From: Nocardioides humi
Lineage (GTDB): Bacteria > Actinomycetota > Actinomycetes > Propionibacteriales > Nocardioidaceae
Assembly: GCF_006494775.1 (NCBI RefSeq)
Contig: NZ_CP041146.1
Location: forward strand, 5,698,501-5,762,500
DNA length: 64,000 nt
Reading direction: 5' to 3'
Shown here: in pieces, positions 63,007 through 64,000 of the stretch
Numbering within the stretch: position 1 is the first letter of the stretch
How the letters are laid out: every line of letters begins with the position of its first letter
Position numbers and translations under genes: made by a program
Notes under the pieces: generated by a model
What the model was told of the DNA's origin: nothing
What the model saw: the letters and a program-made list of their open reading frames with translations, nothing else
Database searches by the model: none

Positions 63007-64000
63007 CTACTGCTTGCCCTTCAACTTGATCTTGACCTTGGCGGTGAACGGCGCGACCTGGGCGTCACCGGGGTAGCTCACGGTCGCCTTGACCTTGCGC
63101 TTGCCCTTCTTCCACAGCTTCTTGAGCTGCTTCTTGGCCTTGATCTTCACCACCCCGTTGACAGCGGTGCCGGTGTAGGTCTTGCCCTTGATCTTGACCG
63201 TGACCGGACCGGACGGCATCACGCCGTCGGCCGTCGTGATCTTGATCGTGACCTTGCCCTTCTTGGCCTTGGCCGCGGGGGAGACGGTGGCGGTGCCCGG
63301 GGCGGGCGGGGTCACGACGGACGCGGTGCAGACGCTGAGCGCCACGTTGTCGATGTACCAGCCGTCGATGCCGTTGCAGCCGTCCATGCCGAAGTCGAAC
63401 CGGAACTGGACGGTGTCGCCGGCGGCGGCGACCTTCTGGAGGTCGATCACCGAGGAGCCCCACGAGCCGGTCGGTACGCCGCCGTCGGTGCCCGTGAACG
63501 CGGCCTCGCCCGCCATCGGGTTGGTGTTGCCGCCGCCGAGGGAGGTCAGCTCGCTGCCGGGGGCGTTGTACAGCCAGGCGTCCTCGGGCACCAGCTCGAA
63601 GTCGCCGCCGTTGACGCTGACCTTGACGTTGCCGCCGTCCCAGCCGACCTCGGACGCCACGTAGTGGTCGAAGGAGAGGCGCGGCAGCTGGCCGTTCGGG
63701 ACGGTCAGCTCGGGTGTGGCGAGGCCGACCCGCGAGGAGTAGTCGTCGTCGCCGAGCGCGCAGTCGCCGAACCGGCCGGCGTCGCCCTTGTCGTTGAAGT
63801 ACAGGACGTTCGGCCCGCCCGCGTGATCGGCGCCGCCCTCGGAGACGATCGGCAGCTCGGCGGTGACGGAGGCGTCGAAGTGCTGCGACCCGCCGCCGTC
63901 CTCGCCGAAGTCGGCGTACTCGACGTCCTGGGTCCACCCGTCGGGCAGCCCGGACTCGAAGCCCTCCGACCACAGCGTCGTGGTGGTCGTGCCCTGGCCG
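63007..64000 (-). CDS. C-terminal part of a large secreted protein (runs off the window)
   Basis: 331 residues are visible and the frame is open to the window edge; the start lies beyond 64000. The visible part begins with TLWSEGFESGLPDGWT, the usual start of a MAM/cleaved-adhesin-like jelly-roll domain often found behind secreted metallopeptidases, with DFGMDGCNGIDGWYIDNVALSVC near its end. A Lys-rich Ig-like domain follows, ending KVKIKLKGKQ and resembling the C-terminus of the protein at 1367-3058. Probably an exported enzyme or surface protein; the catalytic part is not in view. Confidence 0.8.
   Translation of the reverse strand, partial: GQGTTTTTLWSEGFESGLPDGWTQDVEYADFGEDGGGSQHFDASVTAELPIVSEGGADHAGGPNVLYFNDKGDAGRFGDCALGDDDYSSRVGLATPELTVPNGQLPRLSFDHYVASEVGWDGGNVKVSVNGGDFELVPEDAWLYNAPGSELTSLGGGNTNPMAGEAAFTGTDGGVPTGSWGSSVIDLQKVAAAGDTVQFRFDFGMDGCNGIDGWYIDNVALSVCTASVVTPPAPGTATVSPAAKAKKGKVTIKITTADGVMPSGPVTVKIKGKTYTGTAVNGVVKIKAKKQLKKLWKKGKRKVKATVSYPGDAQVAPFTAKVKIKLKGKQ

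Noticed and set aside
1..64000. tRNA or rRNA genes
   Set aside because: I checked the intergenic regions by eye for cloverleaf and rRNA-like sequences and found none; a dedicated scan could still reveal one.

Overview
This is high-GC actinobacterial chromosome, most like Nocardioides or another Nocardioidaceae. The support is strong G/C third-position codon use, many GTG starts, recurrent TANNNT -10 boxes only 6-8 nt before a start codon (leaderless mRNAs), a GlnR box at glnA, a RelZ-type RNase H/(p)ppGpp synthetase fusion, Pr6Pr, DUF4191 and DUF6318 proteins, and the sucB-lipB-lipA-DUF4191-glnA neighbourhood. All product names come from reading motifs; no database search was run.

Layout. 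0.2-3.1 kb: a glutathionyl-hydroquinone reductase-like enzyme diverges from a secreted multidomain protein. 3.2-8.9 kb: a jetA-jetB-jetC (Wadjet/MksFEB-type SMC) operon with no jetD nuclease. 8.9-20.1 kb: a polyamine region with an aldehyde dehydrogenase/saccharopine-dehydrogenase-like/FAD amine oxidase operon, a divergent class III aminotransferase, a PotDABC uptake operon and an Lrp/AsnC regulator. The two divergent promoter regions share a GCAACG-RAATC-CGT motif, which suggests one regulon. 20.1-24.2 kb: housekeeping and unknown genes including relZ. 24.3-30.5 kb: a two-gene operon of an M48-like zinc peptidase and a 1695-residue DUF4011/SF1-helicase/nuclease-like fusion, the best candidate for an undescribed (probably defensive) system. 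30.7-32.6 kb: a SoxR regulator and an MFS exporter around a textbook SoxR box.

33.3-42.1 kb: a region of visibly lower GC that looks like a genomic island. It lies between two imperfect copies of a structured sequence (hairpin, GCAGGTCAG twice, AGATGTCGTA); the right copy is the 3' end of glnA. It carries a PIN toxin/antitoxin pair, a frameshifted gene remnant, an AlbA_2 (Schlafen-type) protein, a HEAT-like protein, and a large P-loop NTPase whose 5' end is cut off by an IS3-family element lacking target duplications.

42.1-64 kb: core chromosome. It holds glnA with a GlnR box, an RDD protein, a PKD-domain gene interrupted by an ISL3-family element (8-bp target duplication, exactly reversible), a DUF6318 lipoprotein, lipA, lipB, sucB, pepA, gcvT, thyA-folA, dapA and an RNase J gene broken by one missing C. 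Two long perfect palindromes follow, then the 3' part of another secreted protein that runs off the window.
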